A DNA stretch of 64,000 nt from Sphingomonadales bacterium. GTDB taxonomy: Bacteria > Pseudomonadota > Alphaproteobacteria > Sphingomonadales > Sphingomonadaceae. Under the pieces are notes generated by a model. It made no database searches, was not told where the DNA came from, and saw nothing but the letters and a program-made list of their open reading frames with translations. Below are positions 7,560 to 17,837 of this stretch, piece after piece. Numbering within the stretch: the first letter of the stretch is position 1; each line of letters starts with the position of its first letter. Position numbers and translations under genes: made by a program. The stretch covers positions 248,001-312,000 of the forward strand of contig JADKHG010000001.1 of NCBI GenBank assembly GCA_016721875.1, read 5' to 3'.

Positions 7560-9747
7560 ATGAATCGCCCCAAACCCTCTGGCAAGCGCGTGCGTGTGGT
7601 GTTGATGACGCAGGTCATCGGCCCGCTCGACTATCGCCTACCCGACTGGATGGATGCCGATGTCGGCTCGGTGGTGGTGGTGCCGCTGGGTCCGCGCAAG
7701 ATGCTGGGGGTGATCTGGGATGAGGGCGTGTTCGGTGACGAAGCGGTCGATGAGGCGCGGTTGCGCAATGTTATCGAGGTTGCCGATGTCCCGCCGATCC
7801 AGCCCGGTTTGCGGCGGTTGGTCGATTGGGTCACGGATTATTATCTGTCGAGCCATGCGGCGGTGTTGCGCATGGTGCTGTCGGCCTCTGCCGCGCTTTC
7901 GTCGGGTGGGACGATCACCGAATATCGGCCCTCGGGGGTTGAACCCGCGCGACTGACTCCGCAACGCGCCGCCGCACTCGACGCGCTGGTCGATGCACAG
8001 GGGCTGGTGCGCGAACTGGCCGAGCAGGCGGGGGTCAGCGAAGCGGTGATCCGGGGGTTGGTGAAGGTCGGCGCGCTCGAGCCGGTCAGCGTCAGTATCG
8101 ACGCGCCCTTTGCCGCGCCCGATCCCGACCATGAGCATCCGCCGCTTTCCGATCTGCAGGAAGCCGCCGCCGCCGTGATGCGGGATGCTGTGCGCGGCGG
8201 AAGGTTTGAACCAATTGTGCTCGACGGGGTGACCGGCTCGGGCAAGACCGAGACTTATTTTGAGGCAGTCGCAGAGGCTCTGAGGATGGGCAAACAAGTG
8301 CTTGTTCTGCTGCCTGAAATTGCGCTGACCCAACCCTTTCTGCAACGCTTTGAAGCGCGCTTTGGCGTGGAGCCTGCGACCTGGCACAGCGGCATGAAGC
8401 AGTCGCAGCGCCGCCGCACTTGGCGCGGAGTGGCCGAGGGACGGGTGCAAGTGGTCGCGGGTGCGCGCTCTGCCCTGTTCCTGCCCTTTGCCAATCCGGG
8501 GCTGATTGTCGTCGATGAGGCGCATGAAATCAGCTTCAAACAGGAAGATGGGGTGCGCTATCATGCGCGCGATGTCGCGGTGATGCGCGGGAAGTTTGAA
8601 GGCTTTCCGGTGGTGCTGGCAAGCGCCACGCCCGCGCTCGAAAGCCGCCATATGGTTGCCATCGGACGGTATAAGGGGCTCGCCATCCCCTCGCGATTTG
8701 GCGCTGCCAAACTGCCCAGGATCGAGGCAATCGACTTGACGCAAGACCCGCCCGAACGCGGCACATGGATCGCACCGACTTTGCTCAAGGCGTTGCAGGA
8801 AAGGCTCGAACGCGGCGAGCAAAGCCTGCTGTTCCTCAATCGCCGGGGCTATGCGCCGCTGACGCTTTGCCGCAATTGCGGGCACCGGTTCCAATGCCCC
8901 CAATTGCACCGCATGGATGGTCGAGCACCGCCTCGTCCGCCGCCTCGCCTGCCACCATTGCGGCCATGTGATGCCGCCGCCAGAGGCCTGCCCCGAATGC
9001 GGTGCGGAGGATGTGCTGGTACCGTGCGGCCCCGGGGTCGAACGGATCAGCGACGAAGTGCGCAAATTTTTCCCCGAAGCGCGCACCGTGGTTGCGACCT
9101 CTGACACATTATGGTCGCCTGAAAAGGCCGCCGAATTTGTCGCTATGGTCGAAAATAAGGCGGTCGATATCATCATCGGCACGCAGTTGGTGACCAAAGG
9201 CTATCACTTCCCCGAACTCACTCTGGTCGGGGTGATCGATGCTGATCTGGGCCTTGAAGGCGGCGACCTGCGTGCAGCCGAGCGCACGTTCCAGCAGATC
9301 GCCCAAGCCGCCGGGCGCGCTGGCCGGGCGGAGAAGCCGGGCGAGGTCTTCATTCAGACGCGCAATCCTTCGCATCCTGTCATCGCGGCGCTGGTCGCTG
9401 GCGAACGCGATGCCTTTTACGATGCCGAAACCGCGCAGCGCCAACGCGCGGGTGCACCACCCTTTGGCCGCTATGCCGCGATCATCATCTCCTCAGAGGA
9501 GGAACGCGAAGCGATTGAGGCGGCGCGCGTCGTTGGTGCAACCGCGCCCAAGGTGGACGGCATGTTCGTCTACGGCCCCGCCCCCGCCCCGCTCGCCATG
9601 CTGCGCGGGCGGCACAGGCAAAGGCTGTTGGTCCACGCGCAACGCTCGGTCGAACTGCAGTCGATCATGCGGGCATGGTTGGGGGACCTTGAATTCCCGC
9701 GCGGGGTGCGGGTCGGGGTGGATGTCGATCCTTACAGCTTTCTATAA
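7560..9747 (+). CDS. priA: Primosomal protein N' (PriA helicase), one frameshift
   Basis: PriA restarts stalled replication forks. The ATG at 7560 gives MNRPKPSGKRVRVVLMTQVI. The 3'BD and winged-helix region is followed by Walker A GVTGSGKTE near residue 222, VDEAHE, and the zinc-binding region CRNCGHRFQCPNC...CHHCG...CPECG. The frame breaks at a five-C run (8897-8901); removing one C joins CRNCGHRFQCPN to CTAWMVEHRL and gives a 728-residue protein, the normal size. The second half contains GTQLVTKGYHFP and QAAGRAGRA. PriA is expected to be intact, so the extra C is probably a sequencing error. An in-frame ATG at 7437 is not favoured. Confidence 0.93.
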
Positions 9748-9756
9748 CCGTAAGAT

Positions 9757-9836
9757 CCGTTCGCCTCGAGCGAATTCGAGAGGCCGTGATCTCGCGCACT
9801 ACTTTTGGGTGTCTCGACTACGCTCGACACGAACGG
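9757..9836. repeat. Imperfect inverted repeat, CCGTTCG family
   Basis: Arms at 9757-9781 and 9812-9836 begin CCGTTCG and end CGAACGG and are largely complementary. The same family occurs at 19288-19367. This is an intergenic palindrome between priA and the next gene; it may form a stem in RNA and act as a weak terminator. Confidence 0.65.
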
Positions 9837-9893
9837 ATTTGTTATGACGCGCCGCTATCTGCGCGTTAAGTTGGTTGCCGAAGGGGAATTCCA

Positions 9894-10946
9894 ATGCCAA
9901 ACCAGCGCGACCTGTCGCTTGATGCCTTTCGCGGGTTGACCGTGATGATGATGATCATCGTCAACATTCAAGGCAATGGCGATGCGGCCTATGCCGCGCT
10001 GAAACATGCCGAATGGCACGGGCTGACCTTTGCCGATGTGATCTTTCCCTGGTTTCTGTTCATTGTCGGGCTTTCAATTCCGCTCGCGCTTGACCGGATA
10101 TCCAGCGGTTCGCCTTGGCCCAAGGTCATTAAACGCTCGCTGTTGCTGTTTGCATTGGGGGTTTTGCTGGCGTGGCTGATCCGTCCCGTGGAATTTGACC
10201 AGATCCGCTGGATGGGGGTGCTGCAACGGATCGGCATAGTCTATTGCGCTTGCGCCGCCATTGCTTTGGCGTCGCGTAGCTGGGCGGTTGCTGCGATCAT
10301 TGCCGTTACCGCATTGGGTCTCCACAGTTGGCTATTGTTCGTGATCGTCGATGGCGCGAACAGCCTGACCGAAGGCGCAGGATTAAACGCCGCGTTAGAC
10401 CAGCAATTGCTTCCCGGACGACTGTTGCGCAAGACTTGGGATCCAGAGGGTGTGCTTTCCACTTTGCCCGCAATAGCCTCAGGCTTGATCGGTGTTGCAG
10501 TGATGCGAGCGAAAACCACCGACCTGAACCGCGCAATCATTGGCATGATCATGGCTATCCTCGGCTGGCTGATCAGCGCGTGGATACCCGTCAACAAGGC
10601 ACTGTGGAGCGCAAGCTTCGTCTTGCTGACCGCTGGGACGGGGTTGGTTGTCTGGATGGTCATGCGCCAAATCTGGCCCGGTATCGCGCAAAGCCGTTTT
10701 GCCAGATTGGCGGTTCTGCTCGGCCAGACCGCGCTGACACTTTATGTCATCCACATGCTGCTGCTGGCGCTGATCGTCCGCAAATTGCCCGACGGCACGC
10801 GGATTTGGGATGCGCTGTTCGCAAAAATGACAGCGCTGGGACTCGATCCGGCTTTTGCCTCGCTGCTTTTCGCTTTGCTGGCTGGAGCAATATGTGTCGC
10901 GCCTTTGCGCTGGCTGCAAAGCAAAGGCTGGCTGATCCGCGCCTGA
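9894..10946 (+). CDS. NagX/HGSNAT-like membrane acyltransferase
   Basis: A 350-residue polytopic membrane protein with about ten hydrophobic segments. The opening RDLSLDAFRGLTVMMMIIVN and the PWFLFIVGLSIPLAL segment are typical of the heparan-alpha-glucosaminide N-acetyltransferase-like family (DUF5009/NagX), whose members are thought to acetylate amino sugars at the inner membrane. A conserved His near the end of the first segment in relatives may correspond to AEWHG here. Substrate in this organism is unknown. It stands between priA and a PBP gene, so a role in cell-wall sugar handling is possible but only inferred. Confidence 0.78.
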   Translation: MPNQRDLSLDAFRGLTVMMMIIVNIQGNGDAAYAALKHAEWHGLTFADVIFPWFLFIVGLSIPLALDRISSGSPWPKVIKRSLLLFALGVLLAWLIRPVEFDQIRWMGVLQRIGIVYCACAAIALASRSWAVAAIIAVTALGLHSWLLFVIVDGANSLTEGAGLNAALDQQLLPGRLLRKTWDPEGVLSTLPAIASGLIGVAVMRAKTTDLNRAIIGMIMAILGWLISAWIPVNKALWSASFVLLTAGTGLVVWMVMRQIWPGIAQSRFARLAVLLGQTALTLYVIHMLLLALIVRKLPDGTRIWDALFAKMTALGLDPAFASLLFALLAGAICVAPLRWLQSKGWLIRA

Positions 10947-11017
10947 CGCTTCATCTTTCAGCAAGGTGAAATTTGCTCTACCCTCTACCGTCTTATTGAG
11001 ATAATACACCAACAATC

Positions 11018-13150
11018 ATGTTCTTCAGGCGCAAGCAGACCAATCCTCCCCCGGCCGATATTGACAGCCGCCTTGCTGCCTTTGATCAGGCCTATGCCGG
11101 GCTGTTTCCTGACGATCCAAAGCCGTGGGATGCGCCGCCGCCTGCTTCGCCAGCGGGCGTGCCCGGAGCGGTTCCCAAAAAAGGCCTGTTCGGCAAATCG
11201 CGCTGGTACTGGTTCAGCCGGGGCTTTGCCGCATTCCTGTTGCTGCTGATGATCATCATTTTCTGGCTGGCGGTGACGGCGCCGCTTTCCAAATCGCTGC
11301 AACCCATTGCCCCGCCGCGCATCACTTTGCTCGCATGGGACGGCACCCCGATTGCGCGCAACGGCGCGATTACCGACAAGCCAGTGAAGATCAAGGATCT
11401 GCCACCGCATGTCGTCGATGCTTTTCTGTCGATCGAGGACCGGCGGTTCTACACCCATTGGGGAGTCGATCCGCGCGGGCTGGCACGCGCCGTGTGGAGC
11501 AACACCTTTGGCAGCGGCATCACGCAAGGCGGGAGCACGATCACCCAGCAGCTCGCCAAATTCACTTTCCTGACATCCGAACGCAGCATTACCCGCAAGG
11601 CGCGCGAGGCGTTGATCGCCTTCTGGCTAGAGGCGTGGCTTACCAAAGACGAGATACTCGAACGCTATTTGTCGAACGCCTATTTCGGCGACAATATTTA
11701 CGGCCTGCGCGCAGCGTCGATGCATTATTTCTACCGCAAGCCCGAAAATCTGACGCTGTCGCAATCAGTCATGCTTGCGGGACTGGTGCAGGCACCCAAT
11801 CGTCTAGCTCCGACGCGCAATCCAGCGCGGGCCGCGAAGCGTGCGAAGCTGGTGCTCAACGCGATGGTCGCCAATGGCAAATTGACCGAGGCAAAGGCCG
11901 ACGCGACACCCATTGCGCGGGTGGATGTCCGCTATAAGGAAACGTTGCCCACAGGCACCTATTTCGCCGATTGGGCCATGCCGCAGGCGCGGCTGCAGGC
12001 GGACTATGGCTATGCCGACCAGACTATCCGCACCACGCTCGATTCACGTTTACAGAACATCGCCCGCAACGCGATTGCGCGCGCGCCTCTGGGCAAAGCA
12101 CAGGTTGCACTGGTGGCGATGCGCAAAAATGGTGAAGTCGTCGCGATGGTTGGCGGGCGCAGCTACAAGGAGTCACCTTTCAACCGGGTAACACAGGCAA
12201 AGCGGCAACCGGGTTCGACCTTCAAACTCTTCGTCTATCTCGCGGCGTTGCGCGCGGGCAATACCCCCGAAACCATGGTCGATGACAGCCCGATCACTGA
12301 AGGACTGTACCGCCCCAAAAATTCCAGCGAGCGCTATCGCGGTCAGATCACCTTCAAGCAGGCTTTTGCCCAGTCGAGCAATGTCGCCGCTGTGCGTCTT
12401 TATCGGCAATTGGGGGACGAAGCAGTGGTGCGCGCCGCCCGTGATCTGGGAATCGAAAGCCCGTTGAACAAGGACCCCAGCCTTGCGCTCGGCAGTTCGG
12501 GGATTACCCTGATGGAGCTGACCGCCGCCTTTGCGGGTGTGGCCGGCAATCAGTGGCCAGTTGCCCCGCGTGCCTTTGTCAGTGAGGAACAGGGCTGGCT
12601 CGAATGGATTTTCTCTGGCGAACGTAGCTTTGACAGCCGAACCCATAGTGCGCTGCTCGAACTGCTAAGCGCGACCGTGAACGAAGGCACCGGCCGCAAT
12701 GCGCGCCTTGCCATCCCTACCTATGGCAAAACCGGCACCAGTCAGGATAATCGCGACGCGCTGTTCATCGGCTTTGCGGGCGATCTGGTGGTGGGTGTGT
12801 GGATTGGCAATGACGATAATACGCCACTCAAAGGCGTTAATGGCGGCGGCCTGCCCGCGCGCATATGGGCTGATTTCATGCGCCAGGCAGTCAAAGGCGC
12901 CGGCGCGCGGCCACGGCCTAAGCCCGTGCAGAAGGCACCAGACCCCGAAGGTCCGGTCGAGCCACTCGACTTGCCCGAAATCCCTGACATGCCCGAAATT
13001 CCAATAGACATCAGCAAGCCTGATATCCGCATCGATCGTGACACCGGGGTGACCGTCAGTGGCGAAATTGAAGGCGTGCCGATGGACGTGACATTGGGCC
13101 GCGACGGTGTCGATGTGCGAACCCGCGAGAATAAAGCCGCCCGTCGCTGA
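11018..13150 (+). CDS. Class A penicillin-binding protein, bifunctional
   Basis: A 710-residue peptidoglycan synthase anchored by one membrane segment near residues 66-88. The glycosyltransferase domain (GT51) shows EDRRFYTHWGVD near residue 139 and GGSTITQQLAKF. The transpeptidase domain has the nucleophile in QPGSTFK (Ser near 400), QSSN, and YGKTGTS near 571. There is no obvious OB domain, making it shorter than the second class A PBP at 45701. An unusual C-terminal tail contains PEIPDMPEIPID followed by a short beta-rich segment (DTGVTVSGEIEGVPMDVTLG). The 71-bp gap upstream separates it from the NagX-like gene. Confidence 0.92.
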   Translation: MFFRRKQTNPPPADIDSRLAAFDQAYAGLFPDDPKPWDAPPPASPAGVPGAVPKKGLFGKSRWYWFSRGFAAFLLLLMIIIFWLAVTAPLSKSLQPIAPPRITLLAWDGTPIARNGAITDKPVKIKDLPPHVVDAFLSIEDRRFYTHWGVDPRGLARAVWSNTFGSGITQGGSTITQQLAKFTFLTSERSITRKAREALIAFWLEAWLTKDEILERYLSNAYFGDNIYGLRAASMHYFYRKPENLTLSQSVMLAGLVQAPNRLAPTRNPARAAKRAKLVLNAMVANGKLTEAKADATPIARVDVRYKETLPTGTYFADWAMPQARLQADYGYADQTIRTTLDSRLQNIARNAIARAPLGKAQVALVAMRKNGEVVAMVGGRSYKESPFNRVTQAKRQPGSTFKLFVYLAALRAGNTPETMVDDSPITEGLYRPKNSSERYRGQITFKQAFAQSSNVAAVRLYRQLGDEAVVRAARDLGIESPLNKDPSLALGSSGITLMELTAAFAGVAGNQWPVAPRAFVSEEQGWLEWIFSGERSFDSRTHSALLELLSATVNEGTGRNARLAIPTYGKTGTSQDNRDALFIGFAGDLVVGVWIGNDDNTPLKGVNGGGLPARIWADFMRQAVKGAGARPRPKPVQKAPDPEGPVEPLDLPEIPDMPEIPIDISKPDIRIDRDTGVTVSGEIEGVPMDVTLGRDGVDVRTRENKAARR

Positions 13151-13215
13151 TATTCGCGGTTGCGCCGCCTCACTCTATGGTGTGCTGTGTGCTCCTGCTT
13201 TCGGGAGATTCGCGC

Positions 13216-14736
13216 GTGGCTGCAATTCGCTGGCTCTGGTTGATTTTGGTGGCGCTGGCGGGCGCTTCGGTCGCGCGGGCTGAACCCTCCGACATCGCCG
13301 CCGCCAGCCGCAGCGTCGTGCGCGTTGCTGTTTTCGCAAGTGAAGGCGGCGAAACTCCAATCGGCCATGGATCGGGCATTGTAGTGTCGTCCAACCGGAT
13401 CGTGACCAATTTTCATGTTGTCGATGAAGAGGAATATGAGACGCCGATCCGTATCGTGATTGTGCCCTCCGAGGGGCAAAAGGTCTATGACGCAGAGATT
13501 GTTGATCTTTCTCCCGGCAACGACCTCGCTCTGATCCAGTTGATGAACGGTGCAAAGCTGACTCCCGGAAGTATTTTCAGCGGACAGGTAGGCGACGGAA
13601 TGGACGTATTTGCCATCGGCTATCCAGGCGGGGTGGAAGTCGCACAAGGTCTCGCTATCGAGGACATGTTGCGTCCGCAGGTGCCGGTCAAAACCCGGGG
13701 TAATATCTCCGCCGGGCGTTCTGCCAAGGATTTTGAAACGCTGCTCCACACCGCACCGATCGGAAGCGGCAACAGTGGTGGGCCGTTGGTCGACAGTTGC
13801 GGTCGCGTTGTCGGGATTAACAGTTTCGGCACCGTCGCCAATGGCAACGACGCCGAATTTTTCTTCGCTATTTCGACGCGCGAACTGACCGCTTTCCTGC
13901 GCAAGAACGGGGTCAGTGTCCGCTCGGTCAGCGGGCCGTGCCGCTCGGTCGCCGAACTTAATCAGGAGGAAGCAGCGCGCGAAGCCGCTGCGCGTGCCAA
14001 GATTGAGGCGGAACAACGCGCCCATGATTCCGCCCGCGCCACCACTTTGGGTGAAGCACGGCGACAGGCCGAATATGCCATTATCGGCGACCGCGAAAAC
14101 CGGATGATGCTGACTGTGTTGTTGCTGTTTGGCGCGCTCGGTGCGGCGGGAAGCGCATGGCAATTGTTCGAACGCGACAAGAAGGACGTCGGCAAGCTGG
14201 CGGTAGGCGGGGCGGCGGCGCTCTTGCTGGCGGCAGGAATGACTTTTTTCACTCGCCCCGGCTTTGACCAGATTGACGAGCGCGTCAAAGAGACGCTGCA
14301 GAACGACACCAGTACTATAGCCAAGGAACTGGTCGCGAAGGCTGGCAAGAAAGTCTGCACACTCGATCCTGCGCGCAGCCGCGTCACCGTTTCCGATACC
14401 AAGGATGTCGAATTTGACTGGGCGGTTGGCGGTTGCGTCAACGGTCGCACCCAATATGCCGAGCCTAATGGCGTCTGGACCCGCACACTTGTCCCGGGCA
14501 GCGAAGCGCAGGTTTCGGTGGTGACTTTTGAACCTGAAAAATCGCTTTACCGTGTCGAGCGTCATTTGCTGGGAAGCGAGGCAATGGCCAAGGCCCGCGA
14601 AGCGCGCAACCGCTATGAAGTCAAAAGCTGTTCTGGCGATAGCGCGTTGCTCGACAAAATCGGCAATATGAACCGCTCGGTGCGAGAACTGCTGCCCGAT
14701 CAGGCGAACGAAATACTTGTCTATGGCTGCAAATAG
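13216..14736 (+). CDS. Trypsin-like serine protease with internal membrane segments
   Basis: A 506-residue envelope protease. The start was set at GTG 13216, eight bases after GGGAG, giving signal peptide MAAIRWLWLILVALAGASVARA; an ATG at 13177 is the alternative. The catalytic triad is visible as His in NFHVVD, Asp in GNDLALIQ and Ser in GSGNSGGPL, as in DegP/HtrA enzymes, but no PDZ domain follows. Instead there is a coiled, Ala/Glu-rich stretch (EEAAREAAARAKIEAEQ), two hydrophobic segments around residues 295-345, and a C-terminal domain with paired Cys. The architecture is unusual; substrate unknown. Confidence 0.8.
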   Translation: MAAIRWLWLILVALAGASVARAEPSDIAAASRSVVRVAVFASEGGETPIGHGSGIVVSSNRIVTNFHVVDEEEYETPIRIVIVPSEGQKVYDAEIVDLSPGNDLALIQLMNGAKLTPGSIFSGQVGDGMDVFAIGYPGGVEVAQGLAIEDMLRPQVPVKTRGNISAGRSAKDFETLLHTAPIGSGNSGGPLVDSCGRVVGINSFGTVANGNDAEFFFAISTRELTAFLRKNGVSVRSVSGPCRSVAELNQEEAAREAAARAKIEAEQRAHDSARATTLGEARRQAEYAIIGDRENRMMLTVLLLFGALGAAGSAWQLFERDKKDVGKLAVGGAAALLLAAGMTFFTRPGFDQIDERVKETLQNDTSTIAKELVAKAGKKVCTLDPARSRVTVSDTKDVEFDWAVGGCVNGRTQYAEPNGVWTRTLVPGSEAQVSVVTFEPEKSLYRVERHLLGSEAMAKAREARNRYEVKSCSGDSALLDKIGNMNRSVRELLPDQANEILVYGCK

Positions 14737-14805
14737 GCGCGGATTTGCAGCCAGCAGGAAAGTGCTTTTCTGCCAAAGCCTTCGCAGCTAGAGCCTGAAT
14801 CGAAC

Positions 14806-16620
14806 ATGGCAGACCATTCCCCCCTCGAACAGTTCAAGCAGGTGCTGACCGGCACGGCGCGCGCAATTGCGCATGATCCCGAGGTGGAGCTGGCCTTTAC
14901 TGCCGACGCGCCGACGCAAGCGGGCAAGAATTTCCGTGTGCCAATGCCCGGCCGCTCGCTGCCTCCCGAACAGGTCGCGGAGGCACGCGGCTTTGCGGAC
15001 AGCTTTGCTCTCCGCTTGAAGCATCATGATGCTGCCAGCCACGCTGCACTGCGCCCGCACGAGGCAATGGCTGGGGCTGCCTTTGACGAGATAGAAACTG
15101 CACGGATCGAAGCATTGGGCTCGCGTTCAATGGCGGGGGTTGCAGGCAATCTGACCCATGCGCTCGAAATGCGATTGCGCACCGACGCGATCAGCCGCGC
15201 ACAGGCCGCCGAAGAAGTGCCTTTGTCCACTGCGCTCGCGCTGATGGTCCGCGAACGGCTGACCGGCCAGCCCACGCCCGAAATTGCTGCGCCCGGCGTC
15301 GAAATGGTGCGCAGCTGGATCGAGGAGAAAGCGGGCGGCGATCTTGATGCGCTCGGCCTCGCGCTCGACGACCAACGCGCCTTTGCCGCGCTTGCGCAGA
15401 CAATGCTTCAACATCTGGAAATGACCGAAAGCGATTTCGACCCGACCGATTCCGACGAAGGCGGCGACGAGGCCGACGACGATCAGGAGCAGGACGGCGA
15501 AAGCGATGATGAAGGTCAGGGTGAGGCTGGGCAAGCCGAAGCCCGCGCCGAGCCGCAGGAAGGTGAAGGCGAGGAAACCGACGCCGAATATGACCAGTCT
15601 GAAATGGATGACATGGCCGATGGCGACGGCGAAATGGGCGATGACGGGATGCAGCCGGTCAACCCGCAACGCCGCAACTGGGACCATCTGCCGCAATCGG
15701 ACTATAAAAGCTGGTCCACCAAATATGACGAGGTGGTTGGCGCGACCGAATTGGCGGATGAGGAGGAGCTCAACCGGCTGCGCGCTTATCTCGACCAGCA
15801 GCTCGCCGGGTTGCAGGGTGCGGTAACGCGGCTTGCCAACCGGTTGCAACGCCGTCTGATGGCGCAACAAAACCGCAGCTGGGATTTCGATCAGGAAGAA
15901 GGCATGCTCGATGCCGCGCGTCTAGCGCGCGTGGTCGTCTCGCCGGGAAGTTCACTGTCGTACAAGGTCGAGCGCGACATCCAGTTTCGCGACACTGTGG
16001 TGACGCTGTTGATCGACAATAGCGGATCGATGCGCGGACGCCCGATCAGTATCGCTGCGATCAGCGCCGACATCATGGCGCGCACGCTCGAACGGTGCGG
16101 GGTCAAAACCGAAATCCTCGGTTTTACCACCCGCGCGTGGAAGGGCGGACAAGCGCGCGAAGACTGGCTCGCCGCCGGACGCCCCGCCATGCCCGGTCGC
16201 CTCAACGACCTGCGCCATATCGTTTACAAAAAGGCCGACGAGCCGTGGCGCCATGCGCGCCGCAATCTGGGCCTGATGATGCGCGAAGGCTTGCTGAAGG
16301 AAAATATCGACGGCGAAGCGCTGCTCTGGGCGCACAACCGCCTGATCGCTCGCCCAGAGGACCGCCGGATATTGATGGTCATCAGCGACGGCGCGCCGGT
16401 CGATGACTCGACGCTGTCGGTCAACCATGGCGGCTATCTGGAACAGCATCTGCGCAAGGTGATCGAAATGATCGAAGGCCGCAGCCCGGTGCAACTGGTC
16501 GCCATCGGCATCGGCCACGATGTCACCCGCTATTACCGCCGCGCCGTGACGATCATGGACGCCGAGCAATTGGGCGGGACGATGATCGAGCAATTGGCCG
16601 GGTTGTTTGACGAGGAGTGA
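14806..16620 (+). CDS. cobT: Cobaltochelatase subunit CobT
   Basis: A 604-residue protein of the aerobic cobalt chelatase (CobN-CobS-CobT) that inserts cobalt into hydrogenobyrinate diamide; CobT works with the AAA+ partner CobS. The N-terminal helical domain is followed by a long acidic linker (residues about 205-285, rich in Asp/Glu) and a C-terminal von Willebrand A domain with the MIDAS motif DNSGSMRG near 405. The final VAIGIGHDVTRYYRRAV matches CobT. cobS and cobN are not in the window. The next gene overlaps by one base (TGATG), so it may be translationally coupled. Confidence 0.93.
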   Translation: MADHSPLEQFKQVLTGTARAIAHDPEVELAFTADAPTQAGKNFRVPMPGRSLPPEQVAEARGFADSFALRLKHHDAASHAALRPHEAMAGAAFDEIETARIEALGSRSMAGVAGNLTHALEMRLRTDAISRAQAAEEVPLSTALALMVRERLTGQPTPEIAAPGVEMVRSWIEEKAGGDLDALGLALDDQRAFAALAQTMLQHLEMTESDFDPTDSDEGGDEADDDQEQDGESDDEGQGEAGQAEARAEPQEGEGEETDAEYDQSEMDDMADGDGEMGDDGMQPVNPQRRNWDHLPQSDYKSWSTKYDEVVGATELADEEELNRLRAYLDQQLAGLQGAVTRLANRLQRRLMAQQNRSWDFDQEEGMLDAARLARVVVSPGSSLSYKVERDIQFRDTVVTLLIDNSGSMRGRPISIAAISADIMARTLERCGVKTEILGFTTRAWKGGQAREDWLAAGRPAMPGRLNDLRHIVYKKADEPWRHARRNLGLMMREGLLKENIDGEALLWAHNRLIARPEDRRILMVISDGAPVDDSTLSVNHGGYLEQHLRKVIEMIEGRSPVQLVAIGIGHDVTRYYRRAVTIMDAEQLGGTMIEQLAGLFDEE

Positions 16621-17060
16621 TGGTCCAGTCAGAAGTCTCGCCAATCTATATTCATCTGCCTGCTGGTAGTTGTCCGCCTAAAATCAAAAGTGGCCCGAAC
16701 CGGATCGTCGTCGTCATTGAACAGGACATATTCCCTGAATGGCAAGCGAAGGTCAGCAAGTGGATCGTCGATTCCGGCTGCTTGTTCATGATGGCATGGG
16801 GTAAGGATTGTTCGTCATGGGACGATAGTGTCGACCATGCGAACCTCGAAGATTTTGACTATGGTGAAATTCCAGGTGATCGTTTCGTGATGACCACATG
16901 GCACGACAGTGAGCCAATTGAAGACGCCTTTTGGTTCTGCCGCTACACCGCATTTCATCCTGAAATCGAACTACAAGGCGCGTATATTGTCCACATTTCC
17001 GATGCGCCTCGCGAAAAGGAATTGCTTCAAGCCTATTGGACCGAGCTACCAGAGGATTAG
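16620..17060 (+). CDS. DUF7684-like hypothetical protein
   Basis: A 146-residue soluble protein. Recognisable segments are NRIVVVIEQ, VSKWIVDSGCLFMMAWGKDC, SSWDDSVDHANLEDFDYG and VMTTWHDSEPIEDAFWFCR. I recall this pattern as DUF7684; the function is unknown. The ATG overlaps the cobT stop codon (TGATG), so it is probably coupled to cobT, although this may be positional only. Confidence 0.7.
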   Translation: MVQSEVSPIYIHLPAGSCPPKIKSGPNRIVVVIEQDIFPEWQAKVSKWIVDSGCLFMMAWGKDCSSWDDSVDHANLEDFDYGEIPGDRFVMTTWHDSEPIEDAFWFCRYTAFHPEIELQGAYIVHISDAPREKELLQAYWTELPED

Positions 17061-17090
17061 GCTTGCAATTGCCATCCGACATGACACAAG

Positions 17091-17108
17091 TTTAATCAGA
17101 CGATTAAA
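17091..17108. promoter_or_regulatory. 18-bp palindrome upstream of nitroreductase
   Basis: TTTAATCAGACGATTAAA has 7-bp perfect arms around a 4-bp centre and lies 17 bp before the nitroreductase start. An 18-bp site of identical geometry, TTTAATTGCCCGATTAAA, lies at 50372-50389 upstream of an acyl-CoA dehydrogenase. It looks like an operator for a shared regulator that is not identified in the window. Confidence 0.6.
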
Positions 17109-17125
17109 TATTAAGGAAGTAGCAA

Positions 17126-17797
17126 ATGAACGTATCCGAAGCCGTTGCCACCCGCCGTTCGGTGCGCGAATATCTCGATAAGCCCGTCGATAAGGCATTG
17201 CTGACCAGCATCTTTGAACGTGCGCAAAATGCGCCGTCGGGGGGCAACACACAGCCCTGGAATGCCACCGTCTTAACCGGCGCGCCTTTGCAAAAACTGC
17301 TGGATATGACAGCTGAGGTCGTACCGCAGGGTCCGGCTGCACATAAACCGGAATATGCTATCTATCCGCCGGAATTGGACGGCAAATATAGTGAGCGCCG
17401 CTTTGGCGTGGGCGAAGCGCTTTATGCCTCGCTCGAGATACCGCGCGAAGACAAAATGGCCCGCATGATGTGGTTTGCCAAAAATTTCCGCGCCTTTGAC
17501 GCACCGATCCTGATGCTGATCCACACGCCGCGCTATATGGGCCCGCCGCAATGGTCGGACATCGGCATGTGGTTGCAGACGGTGGCGTTGCTGCTGCGCG
17601 AAGAAGGGCTCGATTGCTGTTTTCAGGAGGCTTGGGCGATTTACACGCCGCAAATCCGGCAATGCGTCGATATTCCCGAAGATCATATCTTCTTTTGCGG
17701 AATGGCAATCGGCTATCGCGATCCAGCGGCGGCGGTGAATAATTTCCCCGTGCCGCGTGCTCCGCTCGACGAAGTGGTGACGTGGGAGGGGTTTTGA
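17126..17797 (+). CDS. Nitroreductase family FMN oxidoreductase
   Basis: A 223-residue flavoprotein. TRRSVREYLDKPV near the N-terminus and NAPSGGNTQPWNATVL are the classic nitroreductase FMN-binding segments. The central DIGMWLQTVALLLREEGLDC helix and the C-terminal GMAIGYRDP complete the family pattern. It would reduce quinones, nitro compounds or enones with NAD(P)H; the natural substrate is unknown. RBS AAGGAAG precedes the ATG. A palindromic operator-like site (17091-17108) overlaps the promoter region. Confidence 0.9.
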   Translation: MNVSEAVATRRSVREYLDKPVDKALLTSIFERAQNAPSGGNTQPWNATVLTGAPLQKLLDMTAEVVPQGPAAHKPEYAIYPPELDGKYSERRFGVGEALYASLEIPREDKMARMMWFAKNFRAFDAPILMLIHTPRYMGPPQWSDIGMWLQTVALLLREEGLDCCFQEAWAIYTPQIRQCVDIPEDHIFFCGMAIGYRDPAAAVNNFPVPRAPLDEVVTWEGF

Positions 17798-17837
17798 ACG
17801 CTTGACCTCGCACATTGGGTAAGCCATCGCCCGCACC

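Noticed and set aside
7638..9197. A 519-codon minus-strand frame opposite priA
   Set aside because: Antisense to a recognised helicase, low complexity, no family motifs.
12742..14565. A 607-codon open frame on the minus strand opposite the PBP and protease genes
   Set aside because: It lies wholly antisense to two genes with clear catalytic motifs, has no family features and is explained by high GC and codon bias.
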